A stretch of DNA of 64,000 nucleotides from Rickettsiales endosymbiont of Stachyamoeba lipophora (GCF_003932735.1 NZ_CP033611.1:1091501-1155500); one strand, 5' to 3'; counted from the first letter of the stretch, positions 26,224 through 40,526 are shown. Notes: a model not told the origin generated them from the letters alone. Translations and numbers: made by a program.

Positions 26224-26522
26224 TCACAGTCTTATTTTACCACTTAATATATCATAATAAATATTAATCTCTATTTTTTGTAAAAACTCTTCATCATGCG
26301 GGATTACTATCATAGAACATGGATATTATCTCAATACTTGGATTACATGCTCTATAGTTTCTAAATCTAGATTATTAGTTATTTTATCTAGGATTAGAAG
26401 TTTAGGGTTTTAACAGCAATTATTGCTAAAGATAACCTTGCTCTTTCGCCACCAGATAAGTTAGATGCTTCAACAAGCTAATTAGTGCTAATAACCTGGG
26501 CATTAGCTGAATCATTCGGCTG
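26224..26522 (-). pseudogene. Relic of an ABC ATPase, ABC-F-like C-terminal part
   Basis: Across several frames the minus strand reads ASNLSGGERARLSLAIIAVK, then PKLLILDKITNNLDLETIEH, then MIVIPHDEEFLQKIEIN and ends GKIRL followed by TGA at 26224. These correspond to the ABC signature, the Walker B/D-loop (with E changed to K) and the switch histidine of ABC-F-type proteins. In-frame stops and shifts break it. It stops 12 bases before the CatB-like ATG and was probably in the same operon. ABC-F proteins protect ribosomes or act in translation. Confidence 0.6.
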
Positions 26523-27026
26523 TAACTAATTAAATTGGGAAATAGGCCTTATATATCCCGGGTAGATAGTAGAGATGGTAATTCTTGAAATCTTTATACC
26601 CAGAAAGATGATAATATATTATATCACAATCGTTAACAACTCAGACAAACTCATTTCGCCTTGCCGCTGCCTTACCTTATTATATTCGGTAATAGTTTCT
26701 TTTTTCCCCTTCCTTATAGATTTTCATAAATTCATTATCAAGATTTAGAACTTGTAAGCCATCTCTATCAAAGCTAGGTGAATTTTAGGAAATAGAAAAG
26801 ATCTATCTGTAAAACCTTGTTTTTCCAAGTATTCTACCTATTCTATAACATTATTATAAACATCTTGAAGATTACCAATAAAATAATCATTTATATGTTT
26901 TGCAAATTATATGTAATAGTGAGCTAATATAGTTAAAATAAAGCATTTTAAAAATTATTTAAGTATTTTGTGTAAATATTGATTGAATTTTTTGTGAAAG
27001 TGATCTATTGCTACAAGGGCGCAAAT
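26523..27026. other. Decayed coding DNA upstream of tRNA-Trp
   Basis: This stretch has minus-strand pieces that look protein-coding but are broken by stops and shifts, such as VEYLEKQGFTDRSFLFPKIH and DGLQVLNLDNEFMKIYKEG. I cannot assign them; they may be the N-terminal part of the ABC relic or another lost gene. The last 100 bases must hold the promoter of the tRNA-Trp/secE transcript. Confidence 0.35.
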
Positions 27027-27102
27027 AGGAGTATAGCTCAATTGGTAGAGCACCGGTCTCCAAAACCGGGGGTTGGGGGTTCAAGTCCTCTTGCTCCTGC
27101 CA
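27027..27102 (+). tRNA. tRNA-Trp (anticodon CCA)
   Basis: A 76-nt cloverleaf. The acceptor AGGAGTA pairs with TGCTCCT through one G-U pair, the anticodon stem CCGGT/ACCGG encloses CTCCAAA (anticodon CCA), the T-arm has GGTTCAAGTCC, and CCA is encoded. It sits directly before secE, as in many bacteria. Confidence 0.97.
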
Positions 27103-27192
27103 GATTTACAAGCGTTGATTGATGTTCAGATTTATCTGGACAAAAAAAAATATGTTGATAATCTTGCCATTTATTATTTTTAAAGTAAAGCA

Positions 27193-27387
27193 ATGTTAAC
27201 CAAATATATCGACTATTTTAAGCAGGTTAAGCAAGAAGTTAGGAAAGTTGAATTTCCTGCAAGGAAAGAAGTCATTACTACTTTGCTTATAATTACTGCA
27301 GTGGTGATATTTTTTAGTGTTTTCTTTTTGATTGTGGATGGAGTGGTGTTAAAGCTCACCAAAATGATTTTAGGCATTGGAGGTTAG
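27193..27387 (+). CDS. secE: Preprotein translocase subunit SecE
   Basis: A 64-aa single-span membrane protein that clamps SecY. The amphipathic helix FKQVKQEVRKVEFPARKEVI is followed by the membrane helix (TLLIITAVVIFFSVFFLIVD) and a short tail. This is the minimal one-helix form. It is part of the tRNA-Trp/secE/nusG/rplKAJL/rpoBC run; the nusG start follows within five bases. Confidence 0.95.
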   Translation: MLTKYIDYFKQVKQEVRKVEFPARKEVITTLLIITAVVIFFSVFFLIVDGVVLKLTKMILGIGG

Positions 27388-27391
27388 TACT

Positions 27392-27949
27392 GTGTCTCAA
27401 CAAGAAGCGAAATGGTATATTGTACAGATCCAATCAGGTTCGGAAAAAAAAGTAATACAACAGCTGCATGAAAAAGCCAGGCAACGTGGCCTAAGTGAGG
27501 TGTTTGAAGAAGTATTTATGCCTGCTCAAGAAGTTAGCGAAGTACGCCGCGGTAAAAAAATGAATGTGGAGAAGAAATTCTTCCCGGGTTATATCTTAAT
27601 TAAAATGCAACCTAATCGTGATGCGTGGTACTTGGTAAGAAGTATTGACGGGGTTTTTGACTTCTTAGGGGCTAAAGGTAATAATGGTATACCTCAGCCA
27701 GTTGCGCCTAAAGATGTAGCGCAAATTAGAGATATGCAAGAAAAAATTAGCCAAGGTGCTTATACAGCAGTTCATGCTAGCACTTATGAAATTGGTGAAA
27801 ATGTTAAAGTAATTGATGGTCCGTTCGAAGGATTCGTTGGTGTGGTTGAAGAAGTTGATCAGGTTAAAAGCAGGCTTAAAGTTTCTGTTTCTATCTTTGG
27901 TAGGGCTACCCCAATTGAACTTGAGTATGGACAAGTAACAAAAGTTTAG
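27392..27949 (+). CDS. nusG: Transcription termination/antitermination factor NusG
   Basis: NusG binds RNA polymerase, couples it to the ribosome and to Rho. I chose GTG at 27392 (MSQQEAKWYIVQIQSGSEKK) because GGAGG lies at 27379-27383 at correct spacing; the in-frame TTG at 27377 is itself part of that ribosome-binding site. The NGN domain spans about 1-115 (KKFFPGYILIKM), and the KOW domain at the C-terminus includes VKVIDGPFEGFVGVVEEVD. Length 185 aa. Confidence 0.97.
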   Translation: MSQQEAKWYIVQIQSGSEKKVIQQLHEKARQRGLSEVFEEVFMPAQEVSEVRRGKKMNVEKKFFPGYILIKMQPNRDAWYLVRSIDGVFDFLGAKGNNGIPQPVAPKDVAQIRDMQEKISQGAYTAVHASTYEIGENVKVIDGPFEGFVGVVEEVDQVKSRLKVSVSIFGRATPIELEYGQVTKV

Positions 27950-28037
27950 TAAATAAATTTATAGCCAAAATTATACTTTAGTGTATATAGAGCTGTGAGT
28001 TGAAAATATTTATAAAGCTAGTTTTAAGAGGTTTTAA

Positions 28038-28466
28038 ATGGCAAAAAAAATTGCAGGATATATTAAACTTCAGGTTCCTGCTGGGAAAGCTAATCCGTCA
28101 CCACCTATTGGTCCTGCTTTAGGTCAAAGGGGTCTAAATATTATGGAGTTTTGTAAGGCATATAATGCTAAAACTCAAAATGAAGAGCCGGGTACTCCGT
28201 TACCAGTGGTGATCACTTATTATGCTGATAAAACTTTTACATTTGTAGTTAAAAAGCCTGCGGTGCCAATTTTAATTAAAAAGGCTCTCAAGATTGCTTC
28301 TGGCTCTAAAGCTCCTGGAAAAGATATTGTGGCAAAAATTAGCTTGGCTCAAGTAACGCAAATTGCTGAGTTTAAAATGGAAGATTTAAATGCTATTGAT
28401 GTTGAAGGTGCTGTTAACATGGTTAAAGGTACTGCAACGTCTATGGGTATTGAGATTACGGAGTAA
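28038..28466 (+). CDS. rplK: Ribosomal protein L11
   Basis: Large-subunit protein at the GTPase-associated centre; target region of thiostrepton. The 142-aa product begins [20 protein letters not shown] and has the typical [20 protein letters not shown] and the C-terminal [16 protein letters not shown]-like end. rplA starts 4 bases after its stop. Confidence 0.98.
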   Translation: MAKKIAGYIKLQVPAGKANPSPPIGPALGQRGLNIMEFCKAYNAKTQNEEPGTPLPVVITYYADKTFTFVVKKPAVPILIKKALKIASGSKAPGKDIVAKISLAQVTQIAEFKMEDLNAIDVEGAVNMVKGTATSMGIEITE

Positions 28467-28470
28467 GTAA

Positions 28471-29202
28471 ATGAACGCAAAAGTGACTAAGCAAAGCAAA
28501 ATGCACAAAAAGTATGCAAAAAAATATCAAGCTCAACTTAGTAAAATTGATAGTGAGAAACTTTACACAGTCGAAGAAGCTGTAAAGATCCTTAAGGAAA
28601 TTACTGATGTTAAGTTTGATGCAACTATCGATTTGGCAACTAGACTGGGTATTGATACTAGACAGTCAGATCAGAATTTAAGAACCGTAGTAAGCTTACC
28701 ACATGGTACAGGTAAAAATGTTAAAATTGCTGTGTTTACCAAAGGTGCTAAGCAAGATGAAGCTAAAAAAGCTGGTGCAGATGTGGTTGGTGCTGAAGAG
28801 TTAATCGAGCAAATAAAGCAAGGAAATATTAATTTTGATATTTGTATTGCTACTCCAGACATGATGGGATTGCTTGGTAGTGTTGCTAAAGTGTTAGGTC
28901 CAAGAGGTTTAATGCCTAATCCAAAGTTAGGTACTGTGACTATGGATGTTGCTAAGGCTGTAAATGAAGCTAAAGCTGGACGTGTTGAAATTAGAGCGGA
29001 GAAAGCTGGTATTGTTCATGCTGGTGTTGCTAAAGTAAGCTTTGATGAAAGAAAAATTATAGAAAACGTAAAACACATGGTGAGCTCAATTATTAAGGCT
29101 AAGCCAAGTGGAGCTAAAGGTAGCTACTTAAAAGCAATATATCTTTCATCAACTATGAGCCCTGCACTTAGGATTGATATTTCATCAGCAGCTGCAGCGT
29201 AA
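28471..29202 (+). CDS. rplA: Ribosomal protein L1
   Basis: L1 forms the mobile stalk at the ribosomal E site and often represses its own mRNA. The 243-aa protein shows the signature GPRGLMPNPKLGTVT, with KFDATIDLATRLGIDTRQSD earlier. It carries an extra, basic N-terminus of about 15 residues relative to the shortest bacterial forms. It continues the L11 operon. Confidence 0.98.
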   Translation: MNAKVTKQSKMHKKYAKKYQAQLSKIDSEKLYTVEEAVKILKEITDVKFDATIDLATRLGIDTRQSDQNLRTVVSLPHGTGKNVKIAVFTKGAKQDEAKKAGADVVGAEELIEQIKQGNINFDICIATPDMMGLLGSVAKVLGPRGLMPNPKLGTVTMDVAKAVNEAKAGRVEIRAEKAGIVHAGVAKVSFDERKIIENVKHMVSSIIKAKPSGAKGSYLKAIYLSSTMSPALRIDISSAAAA

Positions 29203-29222
29203 ATAAATAAAGGAGCAAAAAA

Positions 29223-29747
29223 GTGGGTCTAAGTGTAAATCAACAAGACAAAAGAGAGCAAGTAGCTGGGCTGCATAACTCTTTTTCTGAAAATGAAATT
29301 GCAATTGTGCTTCATTATCCAGGGTTAACTGTTAGTGAATTTAGCGCTCTTCGTAATGAAGTTAGAGGAGCTAATGCTAAAATCGAAGTAGTTAAAAATA
29401 CTTTAGCAAGGCTAGCAATTGAAGGTACCATATTTGAATGTTTAAAAGACATTTTAACTGGTCCAACTGCAATTGCATATTCAACTGAGCCTGGTTTTGC
29501 TAAAAAAATCGTAGAATTTTCAAAGAAAAATGATAAGTTAAAAGTGATTGGTGGTGCGCTTAATGGCCAGCTTATGGATGAGAAGGCTGTTAGGGTTCTT
29601 GCAACACTTCCATCACTTGACGAACTTAGAGCTAAAATTGTTGGAGTTATTTCTGCACCTGCAAGAAGTATTGCTTCAGCAATTCATGGTGTTCCAAGTG
29701 CGGTCGCAAGAGTTATTAGTGCTTATGCGACTGAAAATAAAGGTTGA
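29223..29747 (+). CDS. rplJ: Ribosomal protein L10
   Basis: Base of the L7/L12 stalk. The start is GTG at 29223 behind AAGGAG. The 174-aa protein has the RNA-binding N-terminal domain (VVKNTLARLAIEGT) and a C-terminal helix that binds L12 dimers (AIHGVPSAVARVISAYATE). In other bacteria L10 with L12 represses this transcript. Confidence 0.97.
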   Translation: MGLSVNQQDKREQVAGLHNSFSENEIAIVLHYPGLTVSEFSALRNEVRGANAKIEVVKNTLARLAIEGTIFECLKDILTGPTAIAYSTEPGFAKKIVEFSKKNDKLKVIGGALNGQLMDEKAVRVLATLPSLDELRAKIVGVISAPARSIASAIHGVPSAVARVISAYATENKG

Positions 29748-29806
29748 TCTTTTAAGATTATCCATTAAGTATACAATGTTTAAATTTTGGTTTGAGGAAA
29801 TAAAAA

Positions 29807-30181
29807 ATGTCTAAGCTAGATAAAATTGTTGATGAATTATCATCTTTATCACTTATGGAAGCTGCAGAGCTTGTTAAAGTTCTTGAAGAAAAATGGGGTG
29901 TTTCAGCTGCTGCTCCGGTAGCAATGGCAATGCCAGCTGGTGGCGGTGCTGCTGAAGCTGCTGCAGAGCAAACAGAATTTACTGTAATCCTTCAAGAAGC
30001 TGGTGCTAATAAAATTAACGTGATTAAAGAAATTAGAACCATTACTAGCCTTGGTCTTAAAGAAGCTAAAGACTTAGTTGATGGCGCACCTAAAGTTGTT
30101 AAAGAAGCTGTAAGCAAAGCTGAAGCTGCTGATATTAAAGCTAAGCTTGAAGCTGCTGGTGCTAAAGTTGAAGTTAAATAA
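29807..30181 (+). CDS. rplL: Ribosomal protein L7/L12
   Basis: Stalk protein that recruits translational GTPases. The 124-aa sequence has an N-terminal dimerisation helix pair ([20 protein letters not shown]), an Ala/Gly-rich hinge at about 40-60, and the conserved C-terminal domain ([20 protein letters not shown]). It is followed by a hairpin and then rpoB. Confidence 0.98.
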   Translation: MSKLDKIVDELSSLSLMEAAELVKVLEEKWGVSAAAPVAMAMPAGGGAAEAAAEQTEFTVILQEAGANKINVIKEIRTITSLGLKEAKDLVDGAPKVVKEAVSKAEAADIKAKLEAAGAKVEVK

Positions 30182-30207
30182 CTTTAATTTTAGTTGTTAA
30201 AAAATAA

Positions 30208-30228
30208 GGGCGTTATTATATAACGCCC
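30208..30228 (+). promoter_or_regulatory. Hairpin between rplL and rpoB (attenuator or processing site)
   Basis: A perfect 9-bp stem GGGCGTTAT/ATAACGCCC with a 3-base loop occupies 30208-30228, between rplL and rpoB. No T run follows, so it is not a full terminator. In E. coli the same interval holds a partial terminator and an RNase III site that set the ratio of stalk protein to polymerase; a similar role here is inference. Confidence 0.6.
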
Positions 30229-30315
30229 CATTAGTATTTAAAATTCTTCATTGTTTTTAAAAACAATAAATAATATACAAAAATTAATTAATTATTAGTC
30301 TCTCTGGGGTCGTTA

Positions 30316-33300
30316 ATGCAAAGTTCAAGATCATCTCAAGAAATCATTCGCAAAACATTTAGTAAAATTGAATCAGTGGCTCAAATGCCGAGCTTAATAG
30401 AAGTTCAGCGTGAGTCCTATCGTAAATTCTTGCAAGATGATATTAAGCCTGAGAGTCGGCAAAAGTCTGGTCTTCAAGAAGTTTTAAGATCCATCTTCCC
30501 TATTAATGATCCATCTGGTATTTCTACTTTAGATTTTGTGAAATATCACCTTGATCAACCTAAATATGATGTGGAAGAATGCCGTCAACGTGGTATTAAT
30601 TTTGCAGCGCCGCTCAGACTTACTTTAAGACTAGTGATTTGGGATCTTGACGAAGATACAGGTTCTAAAGAAATTAGAAGTATTAAAGAGCAAGATGTTT
30701 ATATAGGTGATATACCGCTTATGACTGAGAATGGTACCTTTATTATTAATGGTACTGAGCGAGTGGTTGTATCGCAAATGCATCGTTCACCTGGTGTTTT
30801 CTTTGGTCATGATGAAGGTAAAACGCATGCATCAGGCAAATTTTTATATTTCTGCCGTGTAATTCCTTATCGTGGTTCATGGCTTGATATTGAATTTGAT
30901 GCTAAAGATTTATTATATTTTAGAATTGATAAGAAGCGTAAATTATATATCTCAACCCTTCTTAGAGCACTTGGACTTAATAACCAAGATATTTATAATT
31001 ATTATTTTAATAAACTATCTTTTATCAAAAATAAAACTGGTTGGGTTGGTGAATTTATTCCTGAAAAATTTAAAGGAATCAAATTACCAAAAGATCTAAT
31101 TGATGCTAACACTGGAGAAGTTGCTTTAGAAAGCGGCACTAAAATTACTCCGCGTGTACTTAAAAAATTAGAAGAGCAAAATTTTAAAAATTATCGTATT
31201 GATAATGATGATTTAGAAGGTTTGTATATTGCTGAAGATATTATGGACCCTGACACTGGAGAAGTATTATTTGAAGCAGGCTATGAAATAAGTGGCGATA
31301 CTATTACGGCGATTAATAATTTAAAACTTAAAGAAATCAAAGTTTTAGATATTGATTATTTAAATACAGCTCCGGTCATTAGAAATACATTGCAGCTTGA
31401 TAAAAATCTAACGCAAGAAGATGCATTGCTTGACATTTATAGAGTGTTAAGACCTGGTGAGCCATCAACCCTTGAGGCTTCACAAAATTTATTTGATAAT
31501 TTATTCTTTAATGCTGATCGTTATGATTTATCTACTGTTGGACGTGTTAAATTAAATGCTAAACTAGATGTTAGCATTGATGAAAATATTAAAACGCTTA
31601 CTAAAGACGATATTACCGGCATTATTAAGTATATAGTTGATCTTAAAATGGGTCGTGGTGAAATTGATGATATTGACCATTTAGGTAATAGACGTGTTCG
31701 TTCAGTTGGCGAGCTAATGGAAAACCAATTTAGAATTGGTTTAGTTAGAATGGAACGTACCATTTTGGAACGTTTAACATCAGTTGATATTGATACTGTT
31801 ATGCCTCATGATTTAATTAACTCTAAGTTAATTGGCACAGTGGTTCGTGAGTTCTTTGGTTCGTCACAATTATCACAATTTATGGATCAAACTAACCCAT
31901 TATCAGAAATTACTCATAAGCGTAGGCTTTCAGCATTAGGACCTGGTGGATTGCAACGTGATCGTGCAAGCTTTGAAGTGCGTGACGTACATCCAACTCA
32001 CTATGGAAGAATTTGTCCAATTGAAACTCCTGAAGGGCAAAATATTGGTTTGATTAACTCTATGGCTACTTATGCGATTATTAATGAGCTTGGATTTATT
32101 GAAAGCCCATATCGTACTGTAGTGAATAACCAAGTGACCAATGATGTTGTGTATCTCTCAGCTATCGCAGAAGGCAAATATACAATTGCTCAGGCAAATG
32201 CTAAATTGGATGATAATGGTTGTTTTGTTGATGTATTAGTACCAAGCCGTCAAAATGGTGAATTTATTATGTCACCAGTAGAAAAAATTGAATTTATTGA
32301 CGTTTCTCCAATGCAGCTAGTATCTGTTGCGGCATCACTTATTCCGTTCTTAGAAAATGACGATGCCAACCGTGCTCTCATGGGATCAAACATGCAACGT
32401 CAAGCGGTACCATTAATTAGAACTGATGCACCTTTTATAGGTACAGGGATTGAAGGAATAGTAGCAAAAGATTCGGGCGCAGTAGTTGTAGCTAGCCGTA
32501 GTGGCCAGGTTATGCAAGTAGATGGTACTAGAATTGTTATTCGTGCTGATCAAGATGCAAATCAAGACACTCCAGGAGTTGATATTTATAATTTGCAAAA
32601 ATATCAACGTTCAAACTTTAACACCTGTATTACTCAAAAACCATTAGTAAGAGTTGGCGATTATATTAAGAAAGGTGAAGTTGTTGCTGATGGTCCAAGT
32701 ATTCAAAATGGTGAATTGGCACTTGGTAGTAACGTGCTTGTAGCGTTTATGCCATGGAACGGATATAACTTTGAAGATTCAATTCTTATTTCTGAAAGAA
32801 TTGTAAAAGAAGATGTTTATACTTCAATTCATATTGAAGAATTTGAAGTAGTAGCACGTGATACCCGTTTAGGACCTGAAGAGATTACTCGTGATATTCC
32901 AAACGTTAGTGAAGAAGCTTTAAGACATCTTGATGAAACTGGGATTGTTCACGTGGGCGCGGAAATTAAAGCTGGTGATATTTTGGTAGGTAAGGTTACT
33001 CCAAAAAGTGAATCGCCTATGACTCCGGAAGAAAAATTGCTTCGTGCAATTTTTGGTGAGAAAGCGGCTGATGTAAGAGATTCATCACTTCATGTTCCAC
33101 CAGGAGTAGGCGGTACGGTAGTTTCTGTACGGATTCTGTCTCGTCGTGGTATTGAGAAAGATGAACGTGCTATGGCAATTGAGCAGTTAGAAATTGATAG
33201 GCTTGCTAAAGACCGTGATGCAGAGAATTCTATTTTAGAAAATTATTTTTATTCTCGCTTGAAAGAGGTGTTGATACATCAAATTATTATTTCTGGACCA

Positions 33301-34410
33301 AAAGGGGCTAAACCGGGATTAAAGATTACTCAAGAAACTTTTGAAGAATATTCAAAAGGTCAATATTGGCAGTTTGTAGTTGAAGATGCTAATGTTATGA
33401 ATGAAGTGGAAAATTTAAAAACTCACTTTAATCAAATGACCAGCACAATTTATAACCGTTTCAATAATAAAGTTGAGAAGTTGCAATCTGGTGATGACTT
33501 ACCGCAAGGTGCTTTAAAAGTAGTAAAAGTATTTATTGCTATGAAGCAAAAAATTCAGCCTGGTGATAAGATGGCAGGACGCCACGGGAACAAAGGTGTG
33601 ATTTCCAGAATTTTACCCGCAGAAGATATGCCTTATATGGAAGATGGTACTCCAGTTGATATGGTGCTTAACCCACTTGGTGTGCCTTCGCGAATGAACG
33701 TGGGGCAAATTCTAGAAACTCATCTTGGTTGGGCTTCTTATAACTTAGGTAAGCAAGTGACTGAGATGCTAGAAAAAATTGAATATGGTGATGAGAGCAT
33801 TGATGGTTTAAGAGCTAAGGTTGTTGATATTTATGAAGATCAAAAAGCTGCTGTTGAGAAAATCAAATCATTTGATGAGAAGAATTTAGTAAAATTTGCT
33901 CATACTTTAAAGCGTGGTGTTTATTTTGCTACCCCAGTATTTGATGGTGCAAAAGAGAAAGATATTAATCGTATGCTTGAAAAAGCAGGCGTAACTACCA
34001 CTGCTCAAGTAACATTGTTTGATGGTAGGACAGGTGAAGCTTTTGATCGTAAAGTAACAGTAGGTTATATTTATATGCTTAAACTGCATCACTTAGTTGA
34101 TGATAAGATTCACGCACGTTCTGTTGGTCCGTACAGTCTGGTTACCCAGCAACCACTTGGTGGTAAGTCACATTTTGGTGGACAGCGTTTTGGGGAGATG
34201 GAATGTTGGGCATTACAAGCTTATGGTGCTGCTTATACTCTCCAAGAGATGTTAACTGTAAAGTCTGACGATGTAACAGGGCGTATTAAAATTTATGAAT
34301 CAATCATTCGTGGTGATCAAAACTTTGAATGTGGTATTCCAGAATCATTTAATGTTATGGTTAAGGAATTACGTTCGCTTTGTTTAAATATTGATCTAAA
34401 AAATGATTAA
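30316..34410 (+). CDS. rpoB: RNA polymerase beta subunit
   Basis: A 1364-aa catalytic subunit. The rifampicin pocket reads [20 protein letters not shown] followed by [11 protein letters not shown], keeping the Asp, His and Ser positions whose loss gives resistance. Other marks are [15 protein letters not shown] near the N-terminus, [14 protein letters not shown] and the C-terminal [18 protein letters not shown]. The gene is separate from rpoC (41-base gap), unlike the fused gene of Wolbachia. The upstream hairpin may tune its level. Confidence 0.99.
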   Translation: MQSSRSSQEIIRKTFSKIESVAQMPSLIEVQRESYRKFLQDDIKPESRQKSGLQEVLRSIFPINDPSGISTLDFVKYHLDQPKYDVEECRQRGINFAAPLRLTLRLVIWDLDEDTGSKEIRSIKEQDVYIGDIPLMTENGTFIINGTERVVVSQMHRSPGVFFGHDEGKTHASGKFLYFCRVIPYRGSWLDIEFDAKDLLYFRIDKKRKLYISTLLRALGLNNQDIYNYYFNKLSFIKNKTGWVGEFIPEKFKGIKLPKDLIDANTGEVALESGTKITPRVLKKLEEQNFKNYRIDNDDLEGLYIAEDIMDPDTGEVLFEAGYEISGDTITAINNLKLKEIKVLDIDYLNTAPVIRNTLQLDKNLTQEDALLDIYRVLRPGEPSTLEASQNLFDNLFFNADRYDLSTVGRVKLNAKLDVSIDENIKTLTKDDITGIIKYIVDLKMGRGEIDDIDHLGNRRVRSVGELMENQFRIGLVRMERTILERLTSVDIDTVMPHDLINSKLIGTVVREFFGSSQLSQFMDQTNPLSEITHKRRLSALGPGGLQRDRASFEVRDVHPTHYGRICPIETPEGQNIGLINSMATYAIINELGFIESPYRTVVNNQVTNDVVYLSAIAEGKYTIAQANAKLDDNGCFVDVLVPSRQNGEFIMSPVEKIEFIDVSPMQLVSVAASLIPFLENDDANRALMGSNMQRQAVPLIRTDAPFIGTGIEGIVAKDSGAVVVASRSGQVMQVDGTRIVIRADQDANQDTPGVDIYNLQKYQRSNFNTCITQKPLVRVGDYIKKGEVVADGPSIQNGELALGSNVLVAFMPWNGYNFEDSILISERIVKEDVYTSIHIEEFEVVARDTRLGPEEITRDIPNVSEEALRHLDETGIVHVGAEIKAGDILVGKVTPKSESPMTPEEKLLRAIFGEKAADVRDSSLHVPPGVGGTVVSVRILSRRGIEKDERAMAIEQLEIDRLAKDRDAENSILENYFYSRLKEVLIHQIIISGPKGAKPGLKITQETFEEYSKGQYWQFVVEDANVMNEVENLKTHFNQMTSTIYNRFNNKVEKLQSGDDLPQGALKVVKVFIAMKQKIQPGDKMAGRHGNKGVISRILPAEDMPYMEDGTPVDMVLNPLGVPSRMNVGQILETHLGWASYNLGKQVTEMLEKIEYGDESIDGLRAKVVDIYEDQKAAVEKIKSFDEKNLVKFAHTLKRGVYFATPVFDGAKEKDINRMLEKAGVTTTAQVTLFDGRTGEAFDRKVTVGYIYMLKLHHLVDDKIHARSVGPYSLVTQQPLGGKSHFGGQRFGEMECWALQAYGAAYTLQEMLTVKSDDVTGRIKIYESIIRGDQNFECGIPESFNVMVKELRSLCLNIDLKND

Positions 34411-34439
34411 TTATTTAAAAAATTATAAAATTTGTTTAG

Positions 34440-38609
<4,170 letters not shown>

Positions 38610-38633
38610 AAACGTAGAGCAATCTAGAATAAT

Positions 38634-38663
38634 AAAAAAGGAGCTCTTAATAGCTCCTTTTTT
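38634..38663 (+). terminator. Terminator of the rpoBC transcript
   Basis: Stem AAAAAAGGAGCT/AGCTCCTTTTTT (38634-38645 with 38652-38663), a 6-base loop and a terminal T run, 25 bases after rpoC. Confidence 0.93.
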
Positions 38664-38745
38664 ATTTATATGTATGAAGATAATTTATATTTATAGAAGT
38701 AAGCTAAGGAATATTTATAAATAGCTTGCAAGAGCGATTTGTAAA

Positions 38746-39001
38746 TTAATAAGCCTCCACTTCTTGTATTGTTTGATCTATTTTTTTGTCTTCTGGAGTC
38801 TTGCCAACTAATTCTATTATACTTGTTGAGCGTTCAGATGATGAGCTAGATGATGCCTGTGGAGATAAACTATCATGAAGTTCGCTACGAGCATTATCAT
38901 CATGCCCTGCCAATAGCTGAAACTATATTGGCTATATTGTTATTTGCCTCTTGAATCATAGGACTTCTATTAGCATTATTATCTCTTTCTGCAATAAGTG
39001 C
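38746..39001 (-). pseudogene. Disconnected C-terminal part of the repeat gene at 39002
   Basis: Reading through the TGA at 39002-39004, the same frame continues ALIAERDNNANRSPMIQEAN to a second stop near 38915. A shifted frame then encodes AGHDDNARSELHDSLSPQAS and a tail ending QTIQEVEAY before TAA at 38746. The intact ancestor therefore had about 85 more residues. The serine-rich tail is typical of secreted or effector-like proteins, but no function is assigned. Confidence 0.5.
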
Positions 39002-39874
39002 TCAGAGGCCAATACTTCGTCGGCTATTGTTATTACCTCTTTCTGCCATAAGCGCTCTGGTAAATGGGCCAATACTTTGACTATTGTTATCACCTCTTCC
39101 TGCAATAAGTGCTCTGGCAGCCGCTCCAATAACACTTGCAGATTGCTCATTTTCTGGAGAGTTTGGAGTAATGGTTTCCAAACCATTACTATGTATAGGC
39201 TGAAAATGGCGATATATAAGTGTTGAGAGGTTGGATTGGCTTGCAATGGGATGGTTACTATTATTATAATTGTTATTAGATCTTTCTGGGTTGTTTGTCA
39301 TTTTCCCAAAATCATCAAATGTCATACTTTTATGGCAGGATGGAGGAAGATTTTTATAAATATAAGTGTAATCCTCTTCATTATTTTGCACTTTAATGTT
39401 AATTTGAGCAGCTAAGGCGCCAATTCTTATATTGATTTGCTCTTTTATATAGGTAACAACATCTTCTTTAGTAATTTCTTGTGTAGGATTATTTTTCCAA
39501 GCTGTTAAAGATAATAGACCTTTCGGTTCAACCATTAGTTGATCGCCTTGTATATAAAAAACATAAGGTATTTCTTTATAATACTCTACTGTACTAATGC
39601 CATTATTTCTATTTTGAGGAAATGGATGCTGTAAAATCTCTTTAATTCCAGCTATACAATTTGATATATTATTTTGAGTCAACAATTGAGTATCATCTTG
39701 GGTCAAATGAGAAACTTTTAATAAAAGAAAAGCCCTTAAAGCATCTTCATCCTTTTTTAATCCTTCTTGCCCAAATGAGGCAATGGAGCCTTCAAAGGTA
39801 ATTTCTCTAATCGCATTTAAATTGTCTATAATTACTGCATCAATTGTTTGTTTTTGCGTGATATTAAGCACCAT
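39002..39874 (-). CDS. Hypothetical protein with short C-terminal repeats, truncated by a nonsense codon
   Basis: A 290-aa unknown protein. Residues 1-200 are a soluble, mostly helical domain. The C-terminus has repeated units of about 19 residues: SVIGAAARALIAGRGDNNSQ, then SIGPFTRALMAERGNNNS, then SIGL. In the next unit the position occupied by Arg (ARALIA, TRALMA) is TGA, one transition away from CGA, after which the repeat continues (ALIAERDNN). The present stop therefore looks secondary. It is convergent with rpoC and has no close partner. Confidence 0.5.
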   Translation of the reverse strand: MVLNITQKQTIDAVIIDNLNAIREITFEGSIASFGQEGLKKDEDALRAFLLLKVSHLTQDDTQLLTQNNISNCIAGIKEILQHPFPQNRNNGISTVEYYKEIPYVFYIQGDQLMVEPKGLLSLTAWKNNPTQEITKEDVVTYIKEQINIRIGALAAQINIKVQNNEEDYTYIYKNLPPSCHKSMTFDDFGKMTNNPERSNNNYNNSNHPIASQSNLSTLIYRHFQPIHSNGLETITPNSPENEQSASVIGAAARALIAGRGDNNSQSIGPFTRALMAERGNNNSRRSIGL

Positions 39875-39950
39875 TTGATTATCCTTATAATATGATCTCT
39901 TACCCAGTTATATTATATTAATTAAATGCTGCCTAGTTAAAAATAAATGG

Positions 39951-40316
39951 TTATTTTGTTGCTTCCTTAGCTTTATTCCAGAAATCCATAAGGATATTAT
40001 GCTTTTCACCTTGAAGGGTGGTATATCCTTGCAGATGTGCGATTTCTTTGACTGTAGAGATACGCTTCTCATATTTTTCAACTGTCTGCTCAATGGTTTG
40101 CTGTGGATCATAGCCCATATAAGTACATAGCGATAAAGCTGCAAGAATTAAATCACCTATTTCTTCTTAGATCATTGCAGGATGGTTAGTAATAGATTCT
40201 TTAATTTCATCACATTCACTAGCAATTTGATCAAATATCATCTGTAAGCCTGGCCAATTAAAACCAAAGTCGGCAGCTTGCCGTTCTATCTCTAATAGTT
40301 TATTTAATGGGTTCAT
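39951..40316 (-). pseudogene. MazG-type nucleotide pyrophosphohydrolase gene with one in-frame stop
   Basis: ATG at 40316 opens a 122-codon frame with a single TAA at codon 50 (40167-40169). The protein reads MNPLNKLLEIERQAADFGFN, then ASECDEIKESITNHPAMI, stop, EEIGDLILAALSLCTYMGYD. This is the all-alpha MazG fold, whose ExxE...EExxGD metal ligands are visible on both sides of the lesion. The expected residue at the stop is Glu (GAA to TAA). MazG enzymes hydrolyse aberrant or alarmone-related NTPs. If the stop is genuine the gene is dead. Confidence 0.75.
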
Positions 40317-40327
40317 AATTTTCTCTT

Positions 40328-40526
40328 TTAAAATAAATTTTCTTTAAAATCAACTAACCTCTTTGAGGATAATGCAACACTATTTGTGATGTTGGTTGCA
40401 AAATCTCGATCTAGCTTACCATGTAATCGCATTTTTAAATAATACCATAATATCTTCTAAATGTTCTATTATGTGGAGCTTCAGTTTTTTGGTTGATTTA
40501 TATAGTATATGATCAATAGCAATCAT
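40328..40526 (-). pseudogene. Frameshifted small gene upstream of mazG relic
   Basis: ATG at 40526 gives MIAIDHILYKSTKKLKLHII, then EHLEDIMVLFKN. In the next frame the sequence continues LHGKLDRDFATNITNSVALS and SKRLVDFKENLF to TAA at 40328, 12 bases before the mazG ATG. The total of 199 bases implies one frameshift. No family is recognised; it was probably in an operon with mazG. Confidence 0.4.

Noticed and set aside
39908-40144. 78-aa minus-strand frame
   Set aside because: It overlaps the MazG-coding frame in another phase; the MazG reading is clearly the real one.
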